DNA from: Candidatus Acidiferrales bacterium
Lineage (GTDB): Bacteria > Acidobacteriota > Terriglobia > Acidiferrales > UBA7541
Assembly: GCA_035934015.1 (NCBI GenBank)
Contig: DASYYH010000006.1
Span: 248,001-312,000, forward strand
Direction of reading: 5' to 3'
DNA: 64,000 nucleotides
Every line of letters begins with the position of its first letter. Position 1 is the first letter of the stretch. The position numbers and the translations under genes were made by a program. Positions 51,134 through 59,396 of the stretch are shown in pieces. The notes under the pieces are model-generated. The model ran no database searches, was not told the origin of the DNA, and was given only the letters and a program-made list of their open reading frames with translations.

Positions 51134-51558
51134 TCGCCTGTGCGGGGTCGCGTTGCACCGTCGTGGGCATTGACTCGCAGCCGTCGCATCACGCCGCGCC
51201 GCCGCATTTCTGCTGTACGCCAGGCGGCTGGCGTGATGCCCTCGCCGCGGCTCAGTTCCTAACGCGCAAACACCTCGGGGTGAGCCTGCCCGCCGCAGGC
51301 AGGAAATCGCCGTCGGCTTTCGTAGGGGCGCTGCTTGCTGCGCCCGAGCCTGCGCTTCGCATTTCGAACGCAAGCGCTAGGTTTCAGCTTGCTGAGAGAG
51401 CGGAGGGCAAGAGTCTCTCACGCGCAGCGCCAACTCTGGGGCGAGCTTCCCCTTCGCCCCGGGATAGTTCTTCGACCTTTCACAGTCCTTCCGTTCGAGG
51501 ATGGCGCTTTCCAGAGAGGTGCCAGAGCGTATGCCCAGAGCGTACGAAGGACCTCGCG
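51134..51558. repeat. Intergenic region with dispersed repeat copies
   Basis: 425 bp without a credible gene. It holds a perfect copy of the 25-mer GTAGGGGCGCTGCTTGCTGC + GCCCG at 51322-51346 and a GGGGCGA (51438-51444) / TCGCCCC (51454-51460) hairpin like that at 48043. Open frames on both strands look like repeat-derived noise. Confidence 0.6.
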
Positions 51559-51783
51559 TTAAATCGCCGGAGAGAGTATCCAGTTGAAAGGCATGACCCG
51601 GAGAAGTTTGGTCTTGGACGCCTTGCCGTGCCAGCCACAGTTGGGACTTGTGCAGGCCAGCTGCTCGTTCCCAAACAGCTTCATCACGTTCACTGCTGAA
51701 ACCAACGTACTGCACTTCCGCTCTAAGTTGATGTTGTGATGGCCCTTAGGGCATTCAAAAATCATTCGATATGCTGAGTTCAT
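51559..51783 (-). CDS. Small Cys-rich protein, possible zinc ribbon
   Basis: 74 residues. The chain has FECPKGHHNINLERKCSTL and LACTSPNCGWHGKASKTKLL, giving C-x3-H-H ... C ... C-x4-C, which could hold zinc; the end is LRVMPFNWILSPAI. AAGGTG lies just before the ATG, and a TATAAT (minus strand, 51798-51793) stands 10 bp upstream, so transcript and start almost coincide. No family was firmly recognised. The start of the opposite-strand repeat region overlaps it, so confidence is limited. Confidence 0.45.
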   Translation of the reverse strand: MNSAYRMIFECPKGHHNINLERKCSTLVSAVNVMKLFGNEQLACTSPNCGWHGKASKTKLLRVMPFNWILSPAI

Positions 51784-51833
51784 AACACCTTGATTATACC
51801 ATAACTAGCCGCATAAGACGGCGCCAGCCCGCT

Positions 51834-51923
51834 TCAACTCATCAATTTCAGCAACAGCGCTTTTCCTTCTTTATCCGTCAGCACGCCTTTGCGGATCAGC
51901 GTGACGATCAATTCGTTCACCAC
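51834..51923 (-). pseudogene. Tiny ORF or gene remnant (VNELIVTLIRKGVLT-like helix)
   Basis: A 29-codon frame from GTG 51921-51923 to TGA 51834-51836, reading VVNELIVTLIRKGVLTDKEG and then a Leu/Lys-rich end; GAGAGGGG is upstream. The helix-turn-helix-like NELI...KGVLT-x-KE resembles segments near the N-terminus of some porin-like proteins, so it may be a remnant rather than a gene. Confidence 0.3.
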
Positions 51924-51964
51924 GTAGCGACCCCTCTCAAGCCCACGATCTCCTCATTTTTCCC

Positions 51965-51993
51965 TTGACAAACCATTTACACTCTGGTATACA
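51965..51993 (+). promoter_or_regulatory. Sigma-70 type promoter for the gene at 52109
   Basis: TTGACA (51965-51970), 17-bp spacer, TATACA (51988-51993): near-consensus. It lies about 115 bp before the ATG at 52109. The whole 51784-52108 gap holds only this promoter, the tiny minus-strand ORF and the upstream -10 of the Cys-rich gene. Confidence 0.65.
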
Positions 51994-52108
51994 TCGTTCA
52001 ACATTATTGCTTGCAGCACCGGCCAAGGGCAACGTTAGGCCACCGACCCTTCCGCCTCAGAAAATCGCTAGAAATCTAGCCAAATTAAAATTCAAAGGAG
52101 AAACCCCA

Positions 52109-52987
52109 ATGGCGCCTCAGTCCGCCAACGAACGCTACGCCTCTGTCCTTTCCGCCAAAATAAACGATCTTCTCGCCCAGGACGGTTCGCCGCTCGCCGA
52201 ACCCTCCGCTGCTCCGTCCTCGCGCAAACCAAGCAAATCCAAACCCCATCCCCGCCGCGTCGCGGGCCATGAACGCAATGGACGCCACAGCCGCAAATGC
52301 CAGATCTGCAATCATCCGGATCGCCAGGCCATCGAGGACGATTTCTTGGACTGGAACAGAGCCTCCTGGATTCAAGAATCCTACGGTTTGCGCGGCGAGT
52401 CCGTCATCTACCGTCACGCTCGCACCACTGGACTCGATGTCCGCCGCCGCGAAAACCTCCGCGCGGTCGTCGAAAAAGTCCTCGAAGAGGTCAGTTTCAT
52501 TAAGACGCCCACGGCCTTCGCGGTTCTCCGCGCCGTCCGCACTCTCGCCTGCCTCAATGAACGCGGCCAGTGGACCGAGCCGCCCACCACGCATCACGTC
52601 GTCTCAATCACCAAACCACCGGCGAAGTCCGCCAACTCTTCCACATCCACAGCCCCGCGCCGCACTGCCCGTCGCTCGCCCATGCAAATGATCTCCGATC
52701 CCTCCCGGATCACATCCGCGAAACCCGCTCCCGCTCCATCGCTCCGTCCCGGCTCCGCTGCCCGTAAATCCCAAAATTCGGCCCCGCTCTCTCGCGAATC
52801 TCTGGCCTCCAGCATCCCGCCTCCCAGTTCTAATCGACAGACCTATGAAAAATTAGAAATGGACGCAACTCGTTCAAAACAAAGATCGGAGCTCATTTCT
52901 AATCGACAGACACAGCGCATTTTGAGGGAGAACGCTTTTATGCCGCGCCCGCCGTCACGCTGCAAAAAAATCCGGCGTCCCGTTGTT
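52109..52987 (+). CDS. Zinc-finger-like protein of unknown function; 3' end unresolved
   Basis: Starts at ATG 52109 with AAAGGAG 8 bases upstream and a good promoter at 51965. The first 50 residues are Ser/Pro/Lys-rich. The core (about 52-155) has CQICNHPDRQAIEDDFLDWN, SYGLRGESVIYRHARTTGLD, RRRENLRAVVEKVLEEVSF and PTAFAVLRAVRTLACLNERG, where CxxC and two His could bind zinc next to a helix-turn-helix-like segment. A disordered tail follows, with the 15-bp direct repeat TTCTAATCGACAGAC at 52829 and 52897. The end given is only where the next gene's stop lies: no stop occurs in this frame until 57484, so the true 3' end is unknown. A frameshift, assembly error or natural readthrough could explain this. 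Confidence 0.5.
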
Positions 52988-53638
52988 TCATTCCGGGCCG
53001 AGGGGCAGGAAGTACTGCGTGCCTTTCACTGGCTGCTTCAGCCGCCGCAGCAGCTCCTGCAAATCCTGGTTGCGCTCCACGAAGTCGATGTCCGACGTGT
53101 CCACCACCAGCAGATTCGACGCCGAATAGTGAAAGAAAAAATGCTCGTATGCCTGCGCGATGGTTTCCAGATACTCCGGCGAAATGTTCGATTCCTCCGG
53201 CGCGCCTTTTTTCGAGATGCGCCGCTTCAGCACTTCCGGTTTGGCCTGAAGATAAATCACCAGGTCGGGGATGGTCAGCGAAGACGCCAGCATTTCGTAG
53301 TAGCGCTCGTAAAGCTTCAGCTCTTCGTTGTCCAGGTTGACGTAGGCGAAAATTTTGTCTTTCTCGAAAAGAAAATCGCTCACCACCGGCCCGGGGTTTT
53401 TTTCCCGGTCGATTTCCACCAGCCGCTGATGCCGCTCCATCAGGAAATGCATCTGCGCCGCGAATGCCGCTCCCGGTTTTTCGTCGTAGAAAGCGCTCAG
53501 GAAAGGATTATCTTCGCAATCGAAGACGCGCCGCGCGTGCAATCGTTCCGCCAGAATTTTCGCCAGCGTGGATTTGCCGACGCGAATCGGCCCTTCGATC
53601 GCAAAATAGCGCGGCGTCTTGAATTTCGGGTCCGCCAT
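52988..53638 (-). CDS. Deoxynucleoside kinase
   Basis: 216 residues, close to the family norm. The P-loop is GPIRVGKST (about 16-24), followed by DCEDNPFLSAFYDEKPGA, the ERH-type helix LMERHQRLVEIDREKN, VSDFLFEKDKIFAY (DRS-like region) and the lid KAEVLKRR-type sequence KPEVLKRRISKKG, ending with LLVVDTSDIDFVERNQDLQE. It phosphorylates deoxynucleosides to dNMPs in the cytoplasm (salvage). The stop lies inside the long frame of the opposite-strand zinc-finger-like gene. 129 bp separate it from the tryptophanase gene on the same strand. Confidence 0.87.
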   Translation of the reverse strand: MADPKFKTPRYFAIEGPIRVGKSTLAKILAERLHARRVFDCEDNPFLSAFYDEKPGAAFAAQMHFLMERHQRLVEIDREKNPGPVVSDFLFEKDKIFAYVNLDNEELKLYERYYEMLASSLTIPDLVIYLQAKPEVLKRRISKKGAPEESNISPEYLETIAQAYEHFFFHYSASNLLVVDTSDIDFVERNQDLQELLRRLKQPVKGTQYFLPLGPE

Positions 53639-53767
53639 GAACGCGGCATTATAGCAAATGCAAGTTGCCCGCGCGGCAACTCCGCTTTACAGTGCGCACC
53701 GCGCCCGTTCACGCCGCGCCGTTCGCGGCTTCGGGAAACGCGCCCCGCAAAAAAGCAAAATGCAAAA

Positions 53768-55171
53768 TCACCGCTCGCCTTTGTGCATCCTCGCCGGCCG
53801 GAATCGCGCCGTGAAGTGCCGCAGGAAGGGCGCCTGATATGTCAATTCCAGCCCGCGGATTTTTTTGCGCCGCCGCCACACTTCGAGGATCACTTCGACC
53901 ACGTAGTCGATGTGCGATTGCGTGTAAACGCGCCGCGGAATCGCCAGCCGCAGCAGGTCCATCGGTCCCGGATGCTCCACGCCCTTTTCGTCGCGCTTCC
54001 CGAACATCAGCGAGCCGATTTCGACGGAGCGGATTCCGCCCTCGATATACAGTTCCGCCGCCAGCGCTACGCCGGGAAATTGTGCCGGCGGAATGTGCGG
54101 CAAAAATTCCCGCGCATCGATATAAATCGCGTGCCCGCCCGGCGGCTGCACAATCGGCACGCCTTCCGCGGCAATGTGATCGCCCAGATACGCCGTGGAG
54201 ACGATGCGGTAATTCAAATAATCTTCGTCGAGCGCTTCGTTCAATCCCACAGCGATGGCGTCCAGATCGCGCCCCGCGAGTCCGCCGTATGTGGGGAAAC
54301 CTTCCGTCAGAATCAGCAAATCTTTTTCCTGCTGTGCCAGCAAATCATTGTTGGTGCAGAGGAATCCTCCGATATTCGCGAGGCCGTCTTTTTTCGCGGA
54401 CATTGTACAGCCGTCGGCATGGCGAAACATTTCCTGAGCGATTTCGCGCGGAGATCTTTTCGCAAAGCCGGGTTCGCGGAGTTTTATGAAGTACGCATTT
54501 TCGGCAAAGCGGCACGCATCGATATACAGCGGAATCTTGTGGCGCGCGCAGATTTTCTTCACCGCTTTGATGTTTTCGAGCGACACGGGCTGGCCGCCGC
54601 CGGAATTATTCGTCGCCGTGAGCATCACGAGCGGCACGCGCTTCGCGCCCACACGGTCGATCACAGCAGTGAGCTTCGCCGTGTCCATGTTGCCTTTGAA
54701 GGGATGGCGCGTCTGCGGCTCGCGCGCTTCGGCGATGGGAATATCCAGCGCTTCGGCGCCGACGAATTCGCAATTCGCGCGCGTCGTATCGAAATGCGTG
54801 TTGTTGGGAACCACGTCGCCTTTTTTGCACATCACTCCGAAGAGAATTCGCTCCGCGGCGCGCCCCTGATGCGTGGGAATCACGTGCTTGAATCCCATGA
54901 TGGCCTGAATGGACTTGCGAAAGCGCTGGAAGCTCGGCGAGCCGGCATACGACTCGTCGCCGCGCATCATCGCGGCCCACTGCTCGGTGGACATCGCGTT
55001 CGTGCCGGAGTCGGTGAGCAGATCGATCAAAATGTCGTCGGAAGCGACGAGAAAAAGATTGTAGCCCGCGGCGGCGAGAAGCTTCTCGCGTTCGCGGCGC
55101 GTGGTGCCGCGAATCGGCTCAACGGACTTGATGCGAAACGGCTCGATGATCGTCTTGATGGGCATGAGCAA
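53768..55171 (-). CDS. tnaA: Tryptophanase (tryptophan indole-lyase), PLP-dependent
   Basis: 467 residues, the usual length for tryptophanase and tyrosine phenol-lyase. PLP Lys is Lys261 in TMSAKKDGLANIGG; other family motifs are SDSGTNAMS-like LTDSGTNAMSTEQW, GDESYAGSPSF, PTHQGRAAERILF and LTATNNSGGGQP. Two positions separate the family: tyrosine phenol-lyase has Thr in FTTTR and MERG near the end, whereas this protein has Asp128 in HFDTTR and VEIGS at 383-387, as in tryptophanase. It should cleave tryptophan to indole, pyruvate and ammonia in the cytoplasm. Starts at MLM or two codons later; ribosome binding site weak. No leader peptide or permease neighbour is visible. Confidence 0.88.
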   Translation of the reverse strand: MLMPIKTIIEPFRIKSVEPIRGTTRREREKLLAAAGYNLFLVASDDILIDLLTDSGTNAMSTEQWAAMMRGDESYAGSPSFQRFRKSIQAIMGFKHVIPTHQGRAAERILFGVMCKKGDVVPNNTHFDTTRANCEFVGAEALDIPIAEAREPQTRHPFKGNMDTAKLTAVIDRVGAKRVPLVMLTATNNSGGGQPVSLENIKAVKKICARHKIPLYIDACRFAENAYFIKLREPGFAKRSPREIAQEMFRHADGCTMSAKKDGLANIGGFLCTNNDLLAQQEKDLLILTEGFPTYGGLAGRDLDAIAVGLNEALDEDYLNYRIVSTAYLGDHIAAEGVPIVQPPGGHAIYIDAREFLPHIPPAQFPGVALAAELYIEGGIRSVEIGSLMFGKRDEKGVEHPGPMDLLRLAIPRRVYTQSHIDYVVEVILEVWRRRKKIRGLELTYQAPFLRHFTARFRPARMHKGER

Positions 55172-55291
55172 TTATCTCAGGCGAAAGACGAAAGTGAAAG
55201 CGCGCTTCGCCGCATCGCATCGCGGCAGGGAAATGCCGCAAAGAAATTCGCGCAGCGCGCGATTCATCTCATTGACGCAGGCAATGCGCCG

Positions 55292-57556
55292 CTACCAACT
55301 GCGCGAGAGCGCGTCAACGATGTGCGCGAGGCCATCGAGATCGCGCAGGTCGATCACTTCACCCGGCGAATGCGAATAGCGCAGGGGCCAGCCGAGCGCG
55401 ACGTCAATCGAGCCGTAGCGCAAAAACGCAGAGCCGTCGTTGCCGCCGCCCGTGGTTCCGTATTGCACCGGAATATGATTGGCGCGAGCGATGGAAACAA
55501 CTTTTTCGACCAGTTTGCGGGGAACAATACTGGAATTGTCCACGGCGCGGACAACGAATCCGTCGCCGAGTTTGGCGTCGCCGAAGCGCTTGGACTCAAG
55601 CGGAGAATCGGAGCTGACGAAAGTGTCGATGGCGAAGACGTATTGCGGCGCTTTGCCTTCGGCGCCAAGCCGCGCGGCGAGTTTGCCGGCGCCGACGAGG
55701 CCGAGCTCTTCACCCGTGGACCAAACGAATGTGACGTCGCGGTCTTTCAGATTCGGCCCGAGCGTCCACGCGGCGGAAATCAGCGCGGTGTCGCCGACGC
55801 GATCGTCGAAGCTGCGCGCATTGGCGCGTGTGCCGGCGAGGCGGCGGTATTTCTTCGGAATGGTGATGTAGTCGCCGGCGGCGATGCCCATTTGCGCAAC
55901 TTCCTCAGGCGAACGCGCGCCCACGTCGGCGCGATACATCAACCCGCGGCCGCGGGGAAACTGGAAGCCGGGCTCGTCCCAGCCTTCGGGCAGCTCCATC
56001 ACGGCGGGAATGTCGCGGCCATTCATGGTGTGAACCAGCGCGGCGTGGCCCAGGAAATAATTGGGCAGTCCGCCTCCGCCGCTGACAGCGAGTTTTCCAT
56101 TGGGCAAAATTTCCTGAACGACGTAGCCGATTTCATCCATGTGCGCGACGAACATGATGCTGGGAACATGAGCAGAAGGCGGAGCGGAGCCGATTTGAAG
56201 AATGAGATTTCCGGCGTCGTCGGTTTCAGGCTTGGCCCACTTCGGGAGCAGGCTTTTCACCGCGTCGCGCATGCGGGCTTCATGCTCGCTGACGGCATAG
56301 GTTTCGACGAGATGCTTCAGGATCTGTTCGTTCGTCGGCGGCGTGTCCCACAAACTGGCAGGCTGAGACGACGCAATGCTGTTGGTTGCGGGCTCGGTTG
56401 CGACCGAGCCTTGCGCGTAGGCTTCGAGGAGATGCGTCAGATCCATCAGGTCATTCGCAGAGATGATTTCCGCAGGCGTGTCCGGCCAGGCGGTGGCAAT
56501 CGCGAGGTGCGCGGTTTTATCGGGAGTCTTCGGCGGGGCAAGATAGCTCGGCGGCATCATCGCGCCGGAAAAATCCATCGCAATGGGAATTCGATTGGAA
56601 TCGGCGAGAGATTTGAGGTCCTGAGCGAAACCAGAGAAATTTCCGCTCGTATCCTGCGAACCAACGAGCACGCCGCTGCCCAAATCGCGGCGCGGCCCGC
56701 GATGCAACGTAGGCTCGGTGGGAATCGGCGGCGCAGCGGTCAGGCGGCCGACGTAGATGAGTTCGTCGGGGTTCTCTTCATCAATCAGACGCTCGAGGCC
56801 GCGCGCGCCAGCCCATTGCTGGGCCGCAAAGGCGACGACCAGCGTGCCATTGATTTTCGAAGGATCGATGTGGCGCAGCAGATCGACGAGAGCGGCGTCG
56901 CCGAAGCGGTCGCCGACAGCAGCGGCAGTATAGGAATTATTATCGAGCGAAAAGAGAGTGCGGTCCATGACCACGGGACTCAGGAGATCGGCGCCGAGGC
57001 GCTTCACTTCGGCAGCGGAACTGGCGCCAACGTCAACGTACATATTTTCGATGTCGGAAGGATCGGGGGGATGGAGACGTCCGGGGAGGAGATGAATGGA
57101 AAGACCGGCAACGACCCCGGGGATCCATTTGCCGGAGGCAGATTGAATTTCGACGGGCTGCGCGGAATAGAGCTCGTTGAAGAGCGGAAGATTACCGAAC
57201 TGCGGGAGGCGCTGGAGCTGAATGTAGCCGTCGTCGGTGATGTTACCGACAACGTAGCCAGGCTCGTCCATGGGCGCGACGATGAGGCGCTTGGGGCTGC
57301 CGCTGCCGATGGTGACGATAACGTCATCGAGATTGTCGGACTTTATATCCAATTGGGGCGAAAAAGATTTCAGGCGGCCGCGAATATCCGCGGCGAGCGC
57401 GGATTCATAGCCGGGAACGGCCGGAGTTTCGGCGAATTGGCGAAGGTCGTCGCCGAGCGAGCCGGGAACTTTGCCGGAGTCTGATTGTGCGAATGCGGAT
57501 GGAGTGATGCAGGCGAAGATCGCGACGAAAAGAAAGGAGCAGGAACGTTTTATCAT
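55292..57556 (-). CDS. Exported double M42 peptidase: inactive N-terminal copy fused to intact C-terminal copy
   Basis: 754 residues from the ATG at 57554-57556 (MIKRSCSFLFVAIFACITPS), giving a signal peptide; 96 more upstream codons are open. The C-terminal M42 domain (about 400-754) has all metal and catalytic residues: His472 (VAHMDEIGYVV), Asp584 (FDDR), Glu616-Glu617 (GEELGLVGAG), Asp644 (AIDT) and His729 (SHSPGE). The N-terminal copy (about 30-385) aligns along its length but has Pro95 (VAPMDEPGYVV), Gly215 (VGDR), Gln246-Gln247 (AQQWAGARG), Gly270 and Asp359 (PDTPAE) instead, so it cannot bind metals. M42 enzymes are large dodecameric aminopeptidases; export and fusion are unusual. Confidence 0.88.
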   Translation of the reverse strand: MIKRSCSFLFVAIFACITPSAFAQSDSGKVPGSLGDDLRQFAETPAVPGYESALAADIRGRLKSFSPQLDIKSDNLDDVIVTIGSGSPKRLIVAPMDEPGYVVGNITDDGYIQLQRLPQFGNLPLFNELYSAQPVEIQSASGKWIPGVVAGLSIHLLPGRLHPPDPSDIENMYVDVGASSAAEVKRLGADLLSPVVMDRTLFSLDNNSYTAAAVGDRFGDAALVDLLRHIDPSKINGTLVVAFAAQQWAGARGLERLIDEENPDELIYVGRLTAAPPIPTEPTLHRGPRRDLGSGVLVGSQDTSGNFSGFAQDLKSLADSNRIPIAMDFSGAMMPPSYLAPPKTPDKTAHLAIATAWPDTPAEIISANDLMDLTHLLEAYAQGSVATEPATNSIASSQPASLWDTPPTNEQILKHLVETYAVSEHEARMRDAVKSLLPKWAKPETDDAGNLILQIGSAPPSAHVPSIMFVAHMDEIGYVVQEILPNGKLAVSGGGGLPNYFLGHAALVHTMNGRDIPAVMELPEGWDEPGFQFPRGRGLMYRADVGARSPEEVAQMGIAAGDYITIPKKYRRLAGTRANARSFDDRVGDTALISAAWTLGPNLKDRDVTFVWSTGEELGLVGAGKLAARLGAEGKAPQYVFAIDTFVSSDSPLESKRFGDAKLGDGFVVRAVDNSSIVPRKLVEKVVSIARANHIPVQYGTTGGGNDGSAFLRYGSIDVALGWPLRYSHSPGEVIDLRDLDGLAHIVDALSRSW

Positions 57557-57989
57557 GGCGGCGGATTTTCCCTTCGGGAGCATTGGTATTCTGATGCGAG
57601 TTTTGACCCGATGAAACTGCGCGCATTCGCGAAAAGCGCAGAAGCGCGAAACGGGAAATGTAACGCAGCAGGGGCACAGCCGCAATAGTTTTGGGGTATT
57701 CGAGTGGCGGGCTAATTCTGTGTTGCTGAGTGGGCGATCTCTTTCCTCTGGAATCCAACGCACCACGGAAGGAGGCACCCTCTCAGCTCTGTCTCGTGAT
57801 TCGTCGGGAAGACAAACCAAAGCAACCGCTGCCCAAAACCGCAACCATGTGCCTCCTCAGGTGCATTGCTGACGGGCAGGCATCAAAACAAGGCCTGGGG
57901 TTATGCGATTTTGTTCTTGACAAGTCCTTATCGCATATCGCATAATATATCTGTCCTTGCAGTAAAAGTGTCCATCGAGGTTACCTACG
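57557..57989. other. Intergenic region upstream of the DUF5343 gene
   Basis: 433 bp. The left half continues the open frame of the M42 gene and has no separate features. The right end carries the promoter/operator described at 57901-57946. No gene seen. Confidence 0.45.
57901..57946 (+). promoter_or_regulatory. Promoter with three ATCGCAT operator-like elements
   Basis: TTGACA (57917-57922), 18-bp spacer, CATAAT (57941-57946). ATCGCAT occurs in tandem at 57930-57936 and 57937-57943, and inverted as ATGCGAT at 57903-57909; TTATGCGAT and ATCGCATAA form a perfect inverted repeat spanning the promoter. This spacing suggests repressor binding. It drives the DUF5343 gene starting at 57990. Confidence 0.6.
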
Positions 57990-58670
57990 ATGACGACCAA
58001 GAGCAGCGAAGGCAGCAAGCCGAACGTTCCTTACGTCCCCTTCCGAACCTTTCTTTCTGCCATAGAGGGTTTCGAACGCAACATGCCGGGGCAAATTGAT
58101 AGCTCCGTCTGGCCGACTTACTCAGGGGCAATTAGAAGCCAACTTCTTATGGCCTTTGATGCCTTAGGCTTGAGGGACGACAAAGGCCGTTCGTCCGCTG
58201 CGTTAAAAGCCATTGTCGAAGACAAAGAGCACCGCAAGTCCCTCCTAAGGCCCTTGCTAGAAACGACGTATCCGGCGCTTTTCGCGCTCAACCTCGCAAA
58301 GGCTACGCCGAAGCAACTAAATGACGTGTTCGAGGAGTACGGAAAGACTGGAGAGACCACCAAGAAGATTAAGTCTTTTTTTCTACAGGCTGCCAAGTAT
58401 TCGGGCGTGCCAATGAATCCGCTCCTCTTGACAAAGACCCGCAATGTTACGCAACGTAAGAAAAAAACAAACCTTCCAGGCGCGGAGCCATCTCTTGACA
58501 ACCAGCAAAGGCAAACGAATTCCATGACGATTGAGCTTGAGAGTGGCGTGAGACTGACACTCAGTCTCTCTGGAAACGTTTTGGAACTGAACGCGAATGA
58601 CCGGAACTTTGTTTTTGCTTTGACTGACAAGTTGGAAGGCTACAGAACGAGGGACAACCACGCAAAATAA
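57990..58670 (+). CDS. DUF5343-like protein
   Basis: 226 residues from ATG 57990. The pattern PNVPYVPFRTFLSAIEGFER, SSVWPTYSGAIRSQLLMAFD, ALGLRDDKGRSSAALKAIVE, TTYPALFALNLAKATPKQLN and KKIKSFFLQAAKYSGVPMNP matches the winged-helix-like DUF5343 family. A linker (KKKTNLPGAEPSLDN) leads to a short beta-rich C-terminal part (MTIELESGVRLTLSLSGNVL). DUF5343 proteins are found near accessory genes and their biochemical role is unknown. Its AT-richer codons, own promoter with operator-like repeats, and the hicA and hicB genes after it suggest an acquired accessory island. Confidence 0.72.
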   Translation: MTTKSSEGSKPNVPYVPFRTFLSAIEGFERNMPGQIDSSVWPTYSGAIRSQLLMAFDALGLRDDKGRSSAALKAIVEDKEHRKSLLRPLLETTYPALFALNLAKATPKQLNDVFEEYGKTGETTKKIKSFFLQAAKYSGVPMNPLLLTKTRNVTQRKKKTNLPGAEPSLDNQQRQTNSMTIELESGVRLTLSLSGNVLELNANDRNFVFALTDKLEGYRTRDNHAK

Positions 58671-58803
58671 AAAAAACCTATCGTGAACGTCGGATCGTGG
58701 TAGGGCGCGATTGGAAGGGGGACAAGCTCACGATCGAACTGGAGACTTCGGTGTCAAAGCGAGGAAAGTTCCGGGAAGACGGCTACACAGGCGAGGGCGA
58801 GAA

Positions 58804-59028
58804 GTGAAGCTGCCGGTGGTTTCCGGGGCGGAAGTGATTCGTGTCCTTGAGCGTTGTGGATATGTGGCGGTTCGTCAAAAGGGGAGTCACGTGCGCCTGC
58901 GGAATGAGCGCGAGCCGCGAAGACTTCCAGTAACCGTTCCGTTGCACGACGAAGTTGCCTTTGGCACATTAAAGCGGATTCTGCGTGATTCTTTGCTTAC
59001 CGTGGAAGAGTTTTCGTCGAAGTTGTAG
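58804..59028 (+). CDS. hicA: HicA-family toxin (mRNA interferase)
   Basis: 74 residues from GTG 58804. The double-stranded-RNA-binding-like fold shows VSGAEVIRVLERCGYVAVRQ, KGSHVRLRN with the catalytic His29, and TVPLHDEVAFGTLKRILRDS. HicA cleaves mRNA without the ribosome and is neutralised by HicB. Immediately upstream, a 36-codon frame (GTG 58697) ends TGA overlapping the hicA GTG (GTGA); its product (VVGRDWKGDKLTIELETSVS...) was not recognised. The hicB-like gene lies on the opposite strand, 13 bp away and convergent, which is not the usual operon order. The start further up at 58711 lacks support. Confidence 0.82.
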   Translation: MKLPVVSGAEVIRVLERCGYVAVRQKGSHVRLRNEREPRRLPVTVPLHDEVAFGTLKRILRDSLLTVEEFSSKL

Positions 59029-59041
59029 AAAGGTTCGCGAA

Positions 59042-59272
59042 TTACTTGGCAATGACGACGCTGCCGATTAGCACGTTATTGGGATCGGCAATTTCTTCGC
59101 CCCGGCTTTCCATATCCTCGAGGCACAATTCGATGGCCTCACGAATATTGGCGAGCGCCTCGTTGACAGTTTTTCCTTGCGAGTAGCAGCCCTGGATTGA
59201 GGGGCACACGGCAACGTAACCGCCATATTCCGCGTCGGGTTCGAGGAAAACCTTAAAATCTCGGATGCTCAT
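59042..59272 (-). CDS. hicB: HicB-family antitoxin
   Basis: 76 residues. The partially degraded RNase-H-like HicB domain is clear: FKVFLEPDAEYGGYVAVCPS, IQGCYSQGKTVNEALANIRE and AIELCLEDMESRGEEI. There is no C-terminal DNA-binding domain, so it may only bind toxin. It converges with hicA with a 13-bp gap, so toxin and antitoxin have separate promoters here. The ribosome binding site is weak. Confidence 0.85.
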   Translation of the reverse strand: MSIRDFKVFLEPDAEYGGYVAVCPSIQGCYSQGKTVNEALANIREAIELCLEDMESRGEEIADPNNVLIGSVVIAK

Positions 59273-59396
59273 GTTTCTATTCTAGCTTATCAGCTCCAAT
59301 TGCCCTAATACGTGTGCGATATTATCCGCCAAGTTGGAAACAGCTCCAAGTAGTAGCGATTGAACACGGTAATAGAATCGGGCGCGGGAGAGGCAA

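Noticed and set aside
51965-57484. 1839-codon open frame on the plus strand
   Set aside because: Beyond about 52.99 kb it is antisense to three clear genes (deoxynucleoside kinase, tryptophanase, double M42). Its Arg/His-rich product is typical of the antisense of GC-rich coding sequence. Only the first part, from 52109, was kept.
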